From the NCBI GenBank assembly GCA_000761475.1, contig JQNW01000007.1, positions 124,001 through 188,000 on the forward strand: a stretch of 64,000 bases of DNA, written 5' to 3'. Positions within the stretch are counted from its first letter, which is position 1. The number at the start of each line of letters is the position of its first letter. The translations under genes and the position numbers were made by a program. Below, one piece after another: positions 35,467-45,965 of this stretch. The notes under the pieces are model-generated. The model saw nothing but the letters and a program-made list of their open reading frames with translations. It was not told where the DNA came from and did no database searches. The DNA comes from Chromohalobacter israelensis (GTDB lineage Bacteria > Pseudomonadota > Gammaproteobacteria > Pseudomonadales > Halomonadaceae).

Positions 35467-36093
35467 ATGCGTATCGACGTGCAAGGCATCATCGATGGCC
35501 AGCCCATCCCGGGGCGCTTCGCGTTCGCCGTGCCCGATCCCGATCAGCACATTCGCTTCAGCGACAATCGTAACCCGGGGGTTCGCTGGCACGATGTCCC
35601 CGCCGGGACCCGCAGCCTGGTGCTGCTGGTGGTCGACACGGATGCGCCCTCGGACCCCAGCGACGTGAATCAGGAAGGGCGCAGCGTGCCTGCCGAGCTT
35701 CCCCGTAGCGACTTTTATCATTGGGTACTGATCGATATTCCTCCCGAAGTGACGGAAATCCCCGAAGGGGAGGATGCCGACGGTGTCGTGGCCAAGGGCA
35801 AGGCGCCGGGCCCAACGCCTCAGGGCGTGCGGGGCATCAACAGCTACACGGATTTCTTCATCGACGACGAACAGCTCGAAGGCATCTATGGCGGCTACGA
35901 CGGACCTTGTCCGCCGTGGAACGATAGCCTGGTGCACCGCTACTATTTCACCGTCTATGCGCTGGACGTCGCCTCGCTGGAACTGCAGGGCGAGTTCACC
36001 GGCGACGAGGTTCTCGAGGCCATGCAGGGACATGTCCTCGATCAGGCCAGCGTGATGGGAACCTATACCCTCAACCCGGCGCTTGCACGCTGA
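35467..36093 (+). CDS. YbhB/YbcL family (PEBP, Raf-kinase-inhibitor-like) protein
   Basis: 208-residue phosphatidylethanolamine-binding-protein fold. It has the family signature SLVLLVVDTDAPSDPS, DFYHWVLIDIPPEV, GYDGPCPPWNDSLVHRYYF and VYALDVASLEL. It is longer than E. coli YbhB (158) by an acidic insertion around residues 95-115. No signal peptide, so cytoplasmic. CAGGAG precedes the ATG at 35467. Role in bacteria is unclear. Confidence 0.9.
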   Translation: MRIDVQGIIDGQPIPGRFAFAVPDPDQHIRFSDNRNPGVRWHDVPAGTRSLVLLVVDTDAPSDPSDVNQEGRSVPAELPRSDFYHWVLIDIPPEVTEIPEGEDADGVVAKGKAPGPTPQGVRGINSYTDFFIDDEQLEGIYGGYDGPCPPWNDSLVHRYYFTVYALDVASLELQGEFTGDEVLEAMQGHVLDQASVMGTYTLNPALAR

Positions 36094-36106
36094 GCGCCAT
36101 GACAGG

Positions 36107-36652
36107 ATGACTCACGGAATGAGACGAATACGCGCCCTGTGTGGGCTGATGCTATGGGGCGGGCTGCTGAGCGGCTGCCAGATGTTGCCGCCGGGGGAGC
36201 CGACGCAACCCGTCGAGGTCGAAGAGGCCGGGCAGCCGGCGGCGGATGTCGTCGAGCGTCAGGTGGACTTTCCCGCCGCTGAATATGCCAAGCTGGAGAA
36301 ACACGGTTCCGCGACCCTCAAGGGTCGGTTGCGTTATGCCTCATCGCAATACGGCCTGGTGGCGGGCAAGGGCGAAACCGTATCGATCGCGCCGGCCACG
36401 CGCTATTCCGCCGAAGCCGCCGAGGTCGCGCTGGCGGGCAAGCGCATCGAGCCCGCCGATCCGCGGGCGCGCGAGTATACCCATTATGCCGAGACCGACG
36501 GCCAGGGATACTTCGAGGCCACCGGCATTCCCGCCGGCGTCTTCTATGTCGCCGGCAGCGTGCGTCTGCCGGACGGTTCGCGCAGCCCGCTGATCCTGAA
36601 ACAGATCGAAATCGGCAAGGGCCAGACCCGCGAGATCGACCTGCGCCGCTGA
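36107..36652 (+). CDS. Lipoprotein, carboxypeptidase-regulatory-like
   Basis: 181-residue exported protein with a lipobox LLSGCQ after a hydrophobic LCGLMLWGGL segment. The mature part has a beta-rich domain ending QGYFEATGIPAGVFYVAGSV and RSPLILKQIEIGKGQTREID, which looks like a carboxypeptidase-regulatory or transthyretin-like fold. Start uncertain: ATG 36107 (close AGG) or 36119. The function is not recognised. Confidence 0.7.
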   Translation: MTHGMRRIRALCGLMLWGGLLSGCQMLPPGEPTQPVEVEEAGQPAADVVERQVDFPAAEYAKLEKHGSATLKGRLRYASSQYGLVAGKGETVSIAPATRYSAEAAEVALAGKRIEPADPRAREYTHYAETDGQGYFEATGIPAGVFYVAGSVRLPDGSRSPLILKQIEIGKGQTREIDLRR

Positions 36653-36694
36653 CGCCACCCCAGGGCGTTGCGCGATGCATGCCATGCCGACATG

Positions 36695-36724
36695 AAAGGG
36701 CCCTGCCGATACGGCAGGGCCTTG
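36695..36724 (+). terminator. Hairpin between convergent genes
   Basis: GGCCCTGCCG pairs with CGGCAGGGCC across ATA, flanked by A-rich and T-rich ends. It lies between the lipoprotein gene (plus) and the 40-residue gene (minus). It can act on both strands; the minus strand has CTTTC after it. Confidence 0.7.
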
Positions 36725-36770
36725 ATGCATGTTCCACTGCCCTCGAGCGGGCACGACCCGATCACGGACG

Positions 36771-36893
36771 TTAGCGCGAGTGCGTGGGTGTCTTCTTGTA
36801 ATGTCCGGGGACGGTGACCCGCTCGCCGTTCGGTAGATCGCGAACGTAGGTCGGAACGTAGACACGTTTGATGACACTCTTGGCTTCCGCCAT
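36771..36893 (-). CDS. Small basic protein of 40 residues, function unknown
   Basis: The sequence begins MAEAKSVIKRVYVPTYVRDL and ends YKKTPTHSR. The start has a consensus AGGAGG 8 bases upstream and the gene has its own downstream hairpin, which makes it a real gene rather than noise. It is rich in K, R, V and T with two YVP/TVPGHY-type turns. It is divergent from the VanX-like dipeptidase gene. I cannot name a family; similar 40-residue hypothetical proteins may exist in gammaproteobacteria. Confidence 0.65.
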   Translation of the reverse strand: MAEAKSVIKRVYVPTYVRDLPNGERVTVPGHYKKTPTHSR

Positions 36894-37010
36894 GATTCGG
36901 CCTCCTGTGAGTTCGATACCTTGTACGCTACGCCGGTTGCGGATTGGAATCAATCCCATCGCCGGGGTGGCATGGTGTGACAATGGTTCTTCAGCTTGGA
37001 AACGAACCGC

Positions 37011-37772
37011 GTGAACGTGACTGATTCGACGCTCCGTCCCATTGACCCCATCGCCGAGCCGCCGTGGGAGACGATCGCAGCCATTCCCATTGTCGACGAG
37101 GGCGGGGCGTTGCACCCGGTCAGCCTCGCCGCGCCGATGCTGCGCACCTTGCCCCTCTACCATGCCCTGGGGGTCCCCGGGGCGGTGCCCGAATGCTGGG
37201 CGCGGGAGGCCGTCTATCGGCGGCTTCTCGAGGTGGCGCGGCACTTGCCGGACGGCCTGGGGCTGGTAGTGCTGGATGCCTGGCGACCTTACGTCGTGCA
37301 GCGCCACCTCTACGACACCCTGCTGGAAATGGTGGAAACACGCTATGCGGATCTCGACGAGTCGGATCGGCGAGCGATGACCCGGGCCTTCGTGTCGCCG
37401 CCCAGCGAGCGGGTGGATCGGCCGAGCCCGCACCTCACCGGCGGCGCGGTGGACGTGGCGCTGTGCGATGCCGATGGGCTGCTGCTGGACATGGGGTCTG
37501 CCTTCGACGAGGCGCGGGCGGCATCGCATACCGTGCATTTCGAGCATCACGCCGTTGACGCCGACACGCGCACCTATCGTGATCGGCGGCGGATTCTCTA
37601 TCACGCCATGGTCGATGCCGGCTTCGCCAACCTGCCCAGCGAGTGGTGGCACTACAGCTACGGCGACCAGATGTGGGCCTGGTACCGCGGCGAACCCCGC
37701 GCGCTGTTCGGTCCCAGCGGCCCCGATAGCCTGGAGGCTCGCTGGCGGCGTTCGCTCGGGCAGGATGCCTAG
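37011..37772 (+). CDS. D-alanyl-D-alanine dipeptidase (VanX/DdpX-like, M15D)
   Basis: 253-residue zinc dipeptidase. Zinc ligands are visible in SPHLTGGAVDVAL (H141, D148) and the catalytic glutamate and third ligand in SEWWHYSYG (E-x-x-H). The substrate arginine is probably in VLDAWRPYVVQRHLYD. It would hydrolyse D-Ala-D-Ala, recycling or using peptidoglycan dipeptide as carbon source. No vanHA genes are near, so resistance is not implied. Start is GTG at 37011 (GGA ahead); an in-frame TTG at 36996 is possible. Confidence 0.85.
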   Translation: MNVTDSTLRPIDPIAEPPWETIAAIPIVDEGGALHPVSLAAPMLRTLPLYHALGVPGAVPECWAREAVYRRLLEVARHLPDGLGLVVLDAWRPYVVQRHLYDTLLEMVETRYADLDESDRRAMTRAFVSPPSERVDRPSPHLTGGAVDVALCDADGLLLDMGSAFDEARAASHTVHFEHHAVDADTRTYRDRRRILYHAMVDAGFANLPSEWWHYSYGDQMWAWYRGEPRALFGPSGPDSLEARWRRSLGQDA

Positions 37773-39142
37773 CGGACTGGCGGGATGCCCAGAGACGTCA
37801 GAGCGGCATCCAGAGAACTCCGCTCGCGTTCGGCATAGAGCGTCAGCTCGTCGGTAACCGGCGCGCCCAGTGCCTCCTCGAAGGCTTCGCGGTTGGCGTG
37901 ACCGGCATAGGCCTCGCTGCCGTCACCGCCGAGGTTCGATTGAAAGATGCCGGCCGCGCTGACCGGCAGGAAATCCTCGTAGGTGATCGGCCGGGCCGTG
38001 ATCAGTCCCTGCTCGATCAACCGCTCGATCTCGATCTCGGTCTCGGCGATCGCGCCGGCCTCGCGTCCCGCCTCGGTCGTCCGGTATTCGAAGAAGGCCA
38101 GGCCCTGACGGTGCAGTTCGGCCTCGGTATCCGGAAAATCGGCGAAGACCTCGGCCAGCACGCGCTGGTGCGCCTCGTTGCTCAGACCGGCGGTGCGTCG
38201 GCGCGACTCGCCGAGCAGCCGGTCGTAGAGGGCGCGTCCCTTGGCCGTCAGCGCCACGCCGCGCTGTTCGATCTCGCCGAAGCGTGCGGTGTGGGTGCCC
38301 TGGCGATCGCCGGCGAAGCGGATCGGCTCCTCCAGGGCCTTGAAGCTGGTCTGGCGCAGCAGGATCGGGCAGGCGCGACGCGGGGGGCCTTCGATGACTT
38401 CCTTGGGGTTCATCCCCGCCGCCGGCATCCGCCGCTGGACCTCGTCGATGTCCAGGGTGCGCGGCGTCAGGTGATTGATGTGCGGCCCGCGGAAGCAGAC
38501 CACGTCGGCGATCAGCCGGTGCTCGGCATGCAGCGCCTCGTAGGTGTCCAGATCCACCGTGGCGTCTCGGTGCCAGCGAAAGGTCTCCAGCGCCTCTTCC
38601 ACGAAGCGCTCGGCCTGCTCGTCGCTCAGTCCCCCCTGTGTTTCATTGAGCGCGATCAGCTCGCGTGCGCCGGTTGTGAAGATGTCGCGCGCGGCAAGAA
38701 TGCCGGCGGCACGCTCGCGCAGTTCGGGGCTTTCGATCAGTTCCAGGCGCAGCAGGGACGTGAAGACACGGAAGGGATTGCGCGCCAGGGCCTCGTCGTC
38801 GATGGGACGGAAGGCGGTGGAATGTACCGGCACGCCGGCTTCGGAGAGATCGTAGTAGCCCACCGGTGCCATGCCCATCACCGCGAACAACCGGCGCAGC
38901 ATGGCGAGCTCCTCGGCGCTGCCGACACGAATGGCACCGTGCCGCTCGACGCCGAGACGATTCAGTTCGTCGTGGGCTTCGAGGCGCTCGGCCAGTTCGG
39001 TGTCGCGCTCGAGGGTCTCGCGGTTCACCTCCGCCACCAGCTCGAGCAGGGTTTCGTACTGCGGCACCTCGGCCTGATACATGGCCGACATGGCCTTGGA
39101 AAAACGGTCACGAATCTCGTGATGGGAAATGAGGGTTGTCAT
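37769..39142 (-). CDS. hglS: 2-oxoadipate dioxygenase/decarboxylase (HglS, YdcJ/DUF1338)
   Basis: 457-residue VOC-fold Fe(II) enzyme that converts 2-oxoadipate to D-2-hydroxyglutarate in lysine catabolism (D-lysine route in Pseudomonas). Recognised by overall sequence: start MTTLISHHEIRDRFSKAMSA, GVERHGAIRVGS (metal ligand H68) and CFRGPHINHLTPRTLDID. The last has a second histidine and ARG. Also typical is FGEIEQRGVALTAKGRALYD. The 3' end overlaps the convergent dipeptidase gene by 4 bases. It is divergent from a LysR regulator (39363). Confidence 0.88.
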   Translation of the reverse strand: MTTLISHHEIRDRFSKAMSAMYQAEVPQYETLLELVAEVNRETLERDTELAERLEAHDELNRLGVERHGAIRVGSAEELAMLRRLFAVMGMAPVGYYDLSEAGVPVHSTAFRPIDDEALARNPFRVFTSLLRLELIESPELRERAAGILAARDIFTTGARELIALNETQGGLSDEQAERFVEEALETFRWHRDATVDLDTYEALHAEHRLIADVVCFRGPHINHLTPRTLDIDEVQRRMPAAGMNPKEVIEGPPRRACPILLRQTSFKALEEPIRFAGDRQGTHTARFGEIEQRGVALTAKGRALYDRLLGESRRRTAGLSNEAHQRVLAEVFADFPDTEAELHRQGLAFFEYRTTEAGREAGAIAETEIEIERLIEQGLITARPITYEDFLPVSAAGIFQSNLGGDGSEAYAGHANREAFEEALGAPVTDELTLYAERERSSLDAALTSLGIPPVR

Positions 39143-39362
39143 CGGAGGTACCTCTCAAGTCGAACAAGGGCCCAGCGCCGTTCGTGAGCGCGGTGTCCAT
39201 CATGGAGGTGATGAGACCAGAGCTCCCATCGCATCGGCAAACGAAAAAAAGCGCGCTACCCATTCCTTTGACTCATGTATTGCGCTTGAATGCTTTAAAT
39301 AAAGCCTGGGCATGAGATTTCAGCATGAGCGTTGCGAATTCATTCCGTCGCGGAGAAGACGC

Positions 39363-40277
39363 ATGACGGCACGCCACCTGCCCTCGACCATCACCATGCA
39401 ATGCTTCGAGGCGGCTGCACGGCATATGAGTTTCACACGTGCCGCCGACGAACTGAGCATTACCCAGAGCGCCATCAGCAAGCAAGTGGCGCAACTCGAA
39501 GCGTACCTGCAGCACAAGCTGTTCCGGCGTGTGCGCCGCACCCTGGTGCTGACGCCGGAGGGCGCGCTGTACCTTACTGAAGTACGCAAGATTCTGGCCC
39601 GGATCGAGATGTCAGCGAACGCGATCATGAGCTACAGCGGGCAGGGTGAGGTGCTGCGGGTGGCCTGCCTGCCGACCTTCGGGGCCCGCTGGCTGGCCCG
39701 CCAGTTGCCCGACTTCCTGAACGCCAATCCGCACATCGACCTCAGCGTTAGCGACCATGTCGAGCCCTTCGACCTGGATCAAACAGGTATCGACGTGGCC
39801 GTCTTCCACGGGCATGGTCGCTGGCCGAAACTGGAGTGCCACAAGTTGTTCGACGAGGAGGTGGTCGCGGTCGGTGCACCGGATTACCTGGCTAGACGGC
39901 AACCGACGAGCGCCGCCGACCTGGCTGAGTGCCGCCTGCTGCACCTCTCCACGCGCCCGGATGCCTGGCACCGCTGGTTCGCCGACCAGGGCATCACCAC
40001 CGAGCGCAGTTACCATGGCACTCGCTTCGAGACCTTCCAGATGCTGATCCGCACGGCGATGAGCGGCGGTGGTCTCGCCCTGGTACCGCGTTTCTTCGTC
40101 GACACCGAGCTGGCCGAAGGCCGCCTGTCCCTGGCCTGGCCGCACGTCCTCAAGGGACCCGACGCCTACTACCTGGTGCACCCCGAGCATCTCGGCGAAC
40201 TCGTGCGTGTGCGCCATTTCGTCACTCATGTGCTGACGTGTGCCGAGGTGGATGCGCCAGCCGGGGCGTCGCGCTAG
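39363..40277 (+). CDS. LysR-family transcriptional regulator (GcvA-like)
   Basis: 304-residue regulator with N-terminal winged HTH (FEAAARHMSFTRAADELSIT, then QSAISKQVAQLEAYL) and a periplasmic-binding-protein-like effector domain. GGAG lies 7 bases before the ATG at 39363; a longer start at 39312 is possible. Divergent from hglS with a 220-bp gap, the usual LysR arrangement, so hglS is the likely target and a lysine-derived acid the likely effector. Inference from position only. Confidence 0.88.
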   Translation: MTARHLPSTITMQCFEAAARHMSFTRAADELSITQSAISKQVAQLEAYLQHKLFRRVRRTLVLTPEGALYLTEVRKILARIEMSANAIMSYSGQGEVLRVACLPTFGARWLARQLPDFLNANPHIDLSVSDHVEPFDLDQTGIDVAVFHGHGRWPKLECHKLFDEEVVAVGAPDYLARRQPTSAADLAECRLLHLSTRPDAWHRWFADQGITTERSYHGTRFETFQMLIRTAMSGGGLALVPRFFVDTELAEGRLSLAWPHVLKGPDAYYLVHPEHLGELVRVRHFVTHVLTCAEVDAPAGASR

Positions 40278-40278
40278 T

Positions 40279-40307
40279 GCCTGCCGCCGGCGCTTCCGGC
40301 GGCAGGC
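40279..40307 (+). terminator. Hairpin between LysR gene and gnd
   Basis: 12-bp stem GCCTGCCGCCGG/CCGGCGGCAGGC, loop CGCTT. It starts directly after the LysR stop. T run is distant on the plus strand (CTTTC at 40315), absent on the minus strand. Confidence 0.65.
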
Positions 40308-40328
40308 GCCGCGGCTTTCAATCAGCGC

Positions 40329-41306
40329 TCACTTCGGCGGTTCGACGTGGCCGCCAAAACCGAAGCGCATGGCGGAGAGCAGCCGGTTGGCGTAGGTGCT
40401 GTCCTTGCGCGAGTTGAAACGCGCGAACAGGGCGTTGGCCAGCACCGGGGTGGCGACGCCTTGCTCGACGGCGGCGTCGATGGTCCAGCGTCCTTCGCCG
40501 CTATCGGCGACGGCGCCGGAGTAATGATCGAGCTTGGGATCGCCGGTCAGTGCCTGGGCGGTGAGGTCGAGCAGCCAGGACGAGACCACGCTGCCGCGAC
40601 GCCAGACTTCGGCCACGTCGGCGAGGTTGAGGTCGAAGCGCTCGTCTTCCGGCAGGTCCGGCGACGACTTGCTCTGCATCAGCTCGAAGCCCTCGGCGTA
40701 GGCCTGCATCAGGCCGTACTCGATCCCGTTGTGCACCATTTTCACGTAATGCCCGGCGCCCACCGGCCCGGCATGGATGTAGCCGCGCTCGGCGCTGTCG
40801 TGCGGCGCGTTGCGGCCGTGGGTGCGCTCCAGGTTGCCGTAACCGGGGGCCAGGGTATCGAGCAGCGGATCGAGGTGCTCGAAGACATCGCGTTCGGCGC
40901 CGACCATCATGCAGTAGCCGCGCTCGAGGCCCCAGACGCCGCCCGAGGTGCCCACGTCCGCGTAATGGATGCCCTTGGTGGCCAGGGCCTTGGCGCGGCG
41001 GATGTCGTCCTTGTAGAAGGTATTGCCGCCGTCGATGATGATGTCGCCTGGCGCCAACCGTTCGGCGAGGGCCTGGATCGTTTCCTCGGTGGGGTCGCCG
41101 GCAGGCAGCATGACCCATACCACGCGTGGCGCTGCCAGCTTGTCGATCAAGTCGATCAGCGAGTCCGCCTGAGTGGCGCCATCCTCGATCAATGCCGAGG
41201 CGATGGATTGATCGCGGTCGTAGGCGACGACCTCGTGATCGCCACGCATCAAGCGCCGGGCGATATTGCCGCCCATACGGCCGAGTCCGATGATACCGAG
41301 TTGCAT
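40329..41306 (-). CDS. gnd: 6-phosphogluconate dehydrogenase (short, NAD-type)
   Basis: 325-residue decarboxylating dehydrogenase converting 6-phosphogluconate to ribulose 5-phosphate. Cofactor motif [13 protein letters not shown] (7-19). It shows [20 protein letters not shown] and the catalytic lysine in [20 protein letters not shown]. It is the short form (about 300-330 residues) rather than the 470-residue E. coli Gnd; the short form usually prefers NAD+. The end [10 protein letters not shown] is family-typical. A gap of 127 bp separates it from nrdB. Confidence 0.93.
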   Translation of the reverse strand: MQLGIIGLGRMGGNIARRLMRGDHEVVAYDRDQSIASALIEDGATQADSLIDLIDKLAAPRVVWVMLPAGDPTEETIQALAERLAPGDIIIDGGNTFYKDDIRRAKALATKGIHYADVGTSGGVWGLERGYCMMVGAERDVFEHLDPLLDTLAPGYGNLERTHGRNAPHDSAERGYIHAGPVGAGHYVKMVHNGIEYGLMQAYAEGFELMQSKSSPDLPEDERFDLNLADVAEVWRRGSVVSSWLLDLTAQALTGDPKLDHYSGAVADSGEGRWTIDAAVEQGVATPVLANALFARFNSRKDSTYANRLLSAMRFGFGGHVEPPK

Positions 41307-41381
41307 GTTCTTACCTTTCGAGGTGATCTGGGTAGGGAAGTCGGAACGGCGGCAAGCCTACCGCTAGCGAAGGCATGACGC

Positions 41382-41412
41382 AAAGCGGGCCATGCCGTCC
41401 GGCATGGCCCGC
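41382..41412 (-). terminator. Terminator of nrdAB
   Basis: 12-bp stem GCGGGCCATGCC/GGCATGGCCCGC with a 4-base loop, followed by TTTG on the minus strand. It lies 21 bases after the nrdB stop. Confidence 0.85.
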
Positions 41413-41433
41413 GGCGCACGCTCAGGCGGCGCC

Positions 41434-42693
<1,260 letters not shown>

Positions 42694-42792
42694 GTGTCCG
42701 TCCCGTTCTCTCGCTGGCGGCGTCATGCGCTGACGCCGGTGGCTAGACTGTGTGCGCTTCGCGCGGATCGCCGCGCGAAGCGCGTGGCTGGG

Positions 42793-45723
42793 TTACTGAC
42801 AGGCCTCGCAGCCCAGTTCGTCGATGTCGCCTGCCGAGGGCGCGCGTGAGCCGCTGCCGCTCTTGCCGGTCAGGAAATCATCGATGCCGCGTGCCTCGCC
42901 GCCGGCGTCGCTCGCCGCCGGGCTGGGGCTGGGCGAGGGAGCGGCCGCGGGTTGCGGGCTGGCGGTGCCGCCGGTATTGCCCACGGCATTGAGCTTGCCG
43001 CGATCGACGGTGGACTTCTCCACCGAAGTGGCGCCCAGCGCACGCAGGTAATAGGTGGTCTTGAGACCGCGGAACCAGGCCATGCGGTAGGTGACATCGA
43101 GCTTCTTGCCCGAGACGCCGGCGATGTAGAGGTTCAGCGACTGGGCCTGATCGATCCACTTCTGGCGCCGCGCGGCGGCTTCCACCAGCCACTTGGGCTC
43201 GACCTCGAAGGCGCTGGCATAGCGTGCCTTGAGATCGTCCGGAATCCGGTCGATGGGCTGCACGCTGCCATCGTAGTACTTGAGATCGTTGATCATGACC
43301 TCGTCCCACAGGCCGCGGGCCTTCAGGTCATTGACCATGTAGGCGTTGACCACGGTGAACTCGCCCGACAGGTTCGACTTGACGAACAGGTTCTGGTAGG
43401 TCGGCTCGATGGACTGGGTGACGCCGCAGATATTGGAGATCGTCGCGGTCGGGGCGATCGCCATGACGTTGGAGTTGCGCATGCCCTGGCGGGTGACCTT
43501 GTCGCGCAGACGCGCCCAGTCCTGGGTGGTGGACGTGTCCACCTCGATGTAATCGGCCCCGCGTTCCTCGGCCAGCTTGGCGATGGAGTCGATGGGCAGC
43601 ACGCCCTTGCTCCACAGCGAGCCCTCGAAGCTCTGGTAGCGCCCGCGCTCGGTGGCCAGGTCGCTGGAGGCTTCGATGGCGTGGTAGCTGATCAGCTCCA
43701 TCGAGGTGTCGGCAAACGTCACCGCGTCGTCGCTGGCATAGGCAATGCCCAACTGGTACAGGGCATCCTGGAAGCCCATCAGGCCCAGGCCCACTGGGCG
43801 ATGCTTGAAGTTGGAGTTTCTGGCCTGCGGCACCGCGTAGTAATTGATGTCGATGACGTTGTCGAGCATGCGCACGGCCGTCTTCACGGTCTTCTTCAGC
43901 TTGTCGCCGTCGAGCCGTCCGTCGACGATGTGTTGCGCCAGGTTGACCGAGCCCAGGTTGCACACGGCGATCTCGTCCGCCGAGGTGTTCAGCGTGATCT
44001 CCGTGCACAGGTTGGAGCTATGCACCACGCCGGCATGGTTCTGCGGGCTGCGCAGGTTGCAGGGATCCTTGAAGGTGATCCACGGATGGCCGGTCTCGAA
44101 CAGCATGGACAGCATCTTGCGCCACAGGTCCTTGGCCTTGACCCGCTTGAAGAGCTTCAGCTGTCCGTTGCGGGTCATCTCCTCGTACTCGGCGTAGCGC
44201 TTCTCGAAGGCGGCGCCATACAGGTCGTGCAGGTCCGGGCAGGTGGACGGCGAGAACAGCGTCCACTCCTCATCGTCGAAGACACGCTTCATGAACAGGT
44301 CCGGCACCCAGTTGGCGGTGTTCATGTCGTGGGTGCGGCGGCGGTCGTCGCCGGTGTTCTTGCGCAGCTCGAGGAATTCCTCGACGTCCAGGTGCCAGGT
44401 CTCGAGGTAAGCGCAGACCGCGCCCTTGCGCTTGCCGCCCTGATTGACGGCGACGGCGGTGTCATTGACCACCTTGAGGAACGGCACGACGCCCTGCGAC
44501 TTGCCGTTGGTGCCCTTGATGTAGGAGCCCAGTGCGCGTACCGGCGTCCAGTCGTTGCCCAGGCCGCCGGCCCACTTGGAGAGCAGGGCGTTGTCGCGGA
44601 TCGCGCTGTAGATGCCGTCCAGCTGATCCGGCACGGTGGTCAGATAGCAGCTCGAAAGCTGACTGCGCTGAGTGCCCGCATTGAACAGCGTGGGCGTGGA
44701 AGCCATGTAGTCGAAGCTGGATAGCAGTTCGTAGAACTCGATGGCCCGCGCTTCGGGATCGTCCTCGTTGAGCGCCAGCCCCATGGCGACGCGCATGAAC
44801 ATAACCTGCGGCAACTCGTACCGGACGTCGTCATGATGCAGGAAGTAACGGTCGTAGAGCGTCTGCAGGCCCAGATAGGTGAACTGATTGTCGCGCGTAT
44901 GGTCCAGCGCCGCGCCGAGGCGGTCGAGATCGAACTCGCGAAGGCGTTCGTCGAGCTGCTCGAATTCGATGCCCTTGTCGATGTACGCCTTGAAGGCGGG
45001 GGCGTACAGCGTGGCCATCTCCTGGTAGGTCGCCTCGTCGGCGATGCCCAGGAAGGAGAGCGCCTCGCGGCGCAGGTTGTCCTGCAGCAGGCGTGCGGTC
45101 GCGTAGGTGTAGTTGGGTTCCTTCTCGACCAGCGTGCGCGCGGTCATCATCAGCGCGGTGGCCACGCCGTCGATGGGGACGCCGTCGTAGAGGTTCTTCA
45201 ACGAGGCATCGACGATCTTTTGCGGCTCGACGTTGGCCAGGCCTTCGCAGGCATCGGCCACCAGGGTCTCGACCCGGCCCAGATCGAGGGGACGCACGGT
45301 GCCGTCGGCCTGGGTAACGTTGAGGCTGGGGTGCGGTTTGGCGATATCGGCGCCCTGGGGCTGGCGAGCGCGAGCATGCTCCTCGCGATACAGCACATAG
45401 GCACGGGCGACCTTCTGCTCGCCGGCGCGCATCAGTGCCAGCTCCACCTGGTCCTGGATGTCCTCGATATGCAGCGTGCCGCCGTCGGGCATGCGCCGCA
45501 GGAAGGTGTCGACGATGCTCTGGGTGGCCTCGCTGACGAATTCACGGATGCGCGACGATGCAGCGGCGTTGTCGCCTTCGGTGGCGATGAACGCCTTGGT
45601 GATCGCCACCGAGATCTTGCTGCCGTCGAAGGCCGCGACTTCACCCCCACGCTTGATGACGCGCAGTCGTTGCGGCGCGGTGATGTCCACTGACGCCTTG
45701 CCAGGGGAAATAGAGGTATCCAT
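42793..45723 (-). CDS. nrdA: Ribonucleoside-diphosphate reductase class Ia, alpha subunit
   Basis: 976-residue catalytic subunit that reduces ribonucleoside diphosphates. Two N-terminal ATP cones are present: about residues 18-110 (RLRVIKRGGEVAAFDGSKIS) and about 135-225 (VRPLDLGRVETLVADACEGL), as in Pseudomonas NrdA, against one in E. coli (761 residues). Catalytic segments are QLSSCYLTTVPD, SNLCTEITLNTS and the radical-transfer tyrosines in YYLRALGATSVEKS. The C-terminal redox pair is in CEACQ. A low-complexity linker precedes it. DnaA-like and NrdR-like sites lie upstream. Confidence 0.96.
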   Translation of the reverse strand: MDTSISPGKASVDITAPQRLRVIKRGGEVAAFDGSKISVAITKAFIATEGDNAAASSRIREFVSEATQSIVDTFLRRMPDGGTLHIEDIQDQVELALMRAGEQKVARAYVLYREEHARARQPQGADIAKPHPSLNVTQADGTVRPLDLGRVETLVADACEGLANVEPQKIVDASLKNLYDGVPIDGVATALMMTARTLVEKEPNYTYATARLLQDNLRREALSFLGIADEATYQEMATLYAPAFKAYIDKGIEFEQLDERLREFDLDRLGAALDHTRDNQFTYLGLQTLYDRYFLHHDDVRYELPQVMFMRVAMGLALNEDDPEARAIEFYELLSSFDYMASTPTLFNAGTQRSQLSSCYLTTVPDQLDGIYSAIRDNALLSKWAGGLGNDWTPVRALGSYIKGTNGKSQGVVPFLKVVNDTAVAVNQGGKRKGAVCAYLETWHLDVEEFLELRKNTGDDRRRTHDMNTANWVPDLFMKRVFDDEEWTLFSPSTCPDLHDLYGAAFEKRYAEYEEMTRNGQLKLFKRVKAKDLWRKMLSMLFETGHPWITFKDPCNLRSPQNHAGVVHSSNLCTEITLNTSADEIAVCNLGSVNLAQHIVDGRLDGDKLKKTVKTAVRMLDNVIDINYYAVPQARNSNFKHRPVGLGLMGFQDALYQLGIAYASDDAVTFADTSMELISYHAIEASSDLATERGRYQSFEGSLWSKGVLPIDSIAKLAEERGADYIEVDTSTTQDWARLRDKVTRQGMRNSNVMAIAPTATISNICGVTQSIEPTYQNLFVKSNLSGEFTVVNAYMVNDLKARGLWDEVMINDLKYYDGSVQPIDRIPDDLKARYASAFEVEPKWLVEAAARRQKWIDQAQSLNLYIAGVSGKKLDVTYRMAWFRGLKTTYYLRALGATSVEKSTVDRGKLNAVGNTGGTASPQPAAAPSPSPSPAASDAGGEARGIDDFLTGKSGSGSRAPSAGDIDELGCEACQ

Positions 45724-45883
45724 GACGCCTTCCTGTCGTTACGGGTCCGGGTAAGAGCTGCCGTTCGATGTCCGTATCGCGAGAAATCCCGTGATAACGT
45801 GACGATCGCCGATTTCGTCGCTTTTAGCGGCATTTTCATGCCACGAAAGTACCAATCGGGGCGAGCACGAGAAATACGAGCGT

Positions 45884-45897
45884 CCCTATATATGGGG
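45884..45897 (-). promoter_or_regulatory. NrdR-box-like site
   Basis: CCC-T-ATATAT-G-GGG has the ATATAT core and GC-type arms of an NrdR box, with about half of the arm positions matching the ACAC...GTGT consensus. It is 161 bp upstream of nrdA. I could not find a clear second box one 31-bp period away, so confidence is limited. Confidence 0.4.
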
Positions 45898-45945
45898 GCC
45901 GTCTGTGTGATGAGCACAAGATAGAGCCGTTTTTCGGGGGTCGCA

Positions 45946-45965
45946 AGTGGATAAGTTGTGGATAG
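45946..45965 (-). promoter_or_regulatory. Pair of DnaA-box-like nonamers
   Basis: AGTGGATAA (45946-45954) and TGTGGATAG (45957-45965) each match 8 of 9 bases of the DnaA box (TGTGGATAA) and are 11 bp apart, one helical turn. E. coli nrdAB is known to be regulated by DnaA boxes at its promoter, so cell-cycle control of nrdA is plausible. Confidence 0.5.

Noticed and set aside
37011..37772. Vancomycin resistance role for the VanX-like gene
   Set aside because: No VanH or VanA-type ligase genes accompany it. Stand-alone homologs serve in D-Ala-D-Ala catabolism.
45946..45965. Replication origin suggested by DnaA boxes
   Set aside because: Only two boxes, no dnaA, dnaN, gidA or AT-rich unwinding region nearby. 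Promoter regulation of nrdA is more likely.
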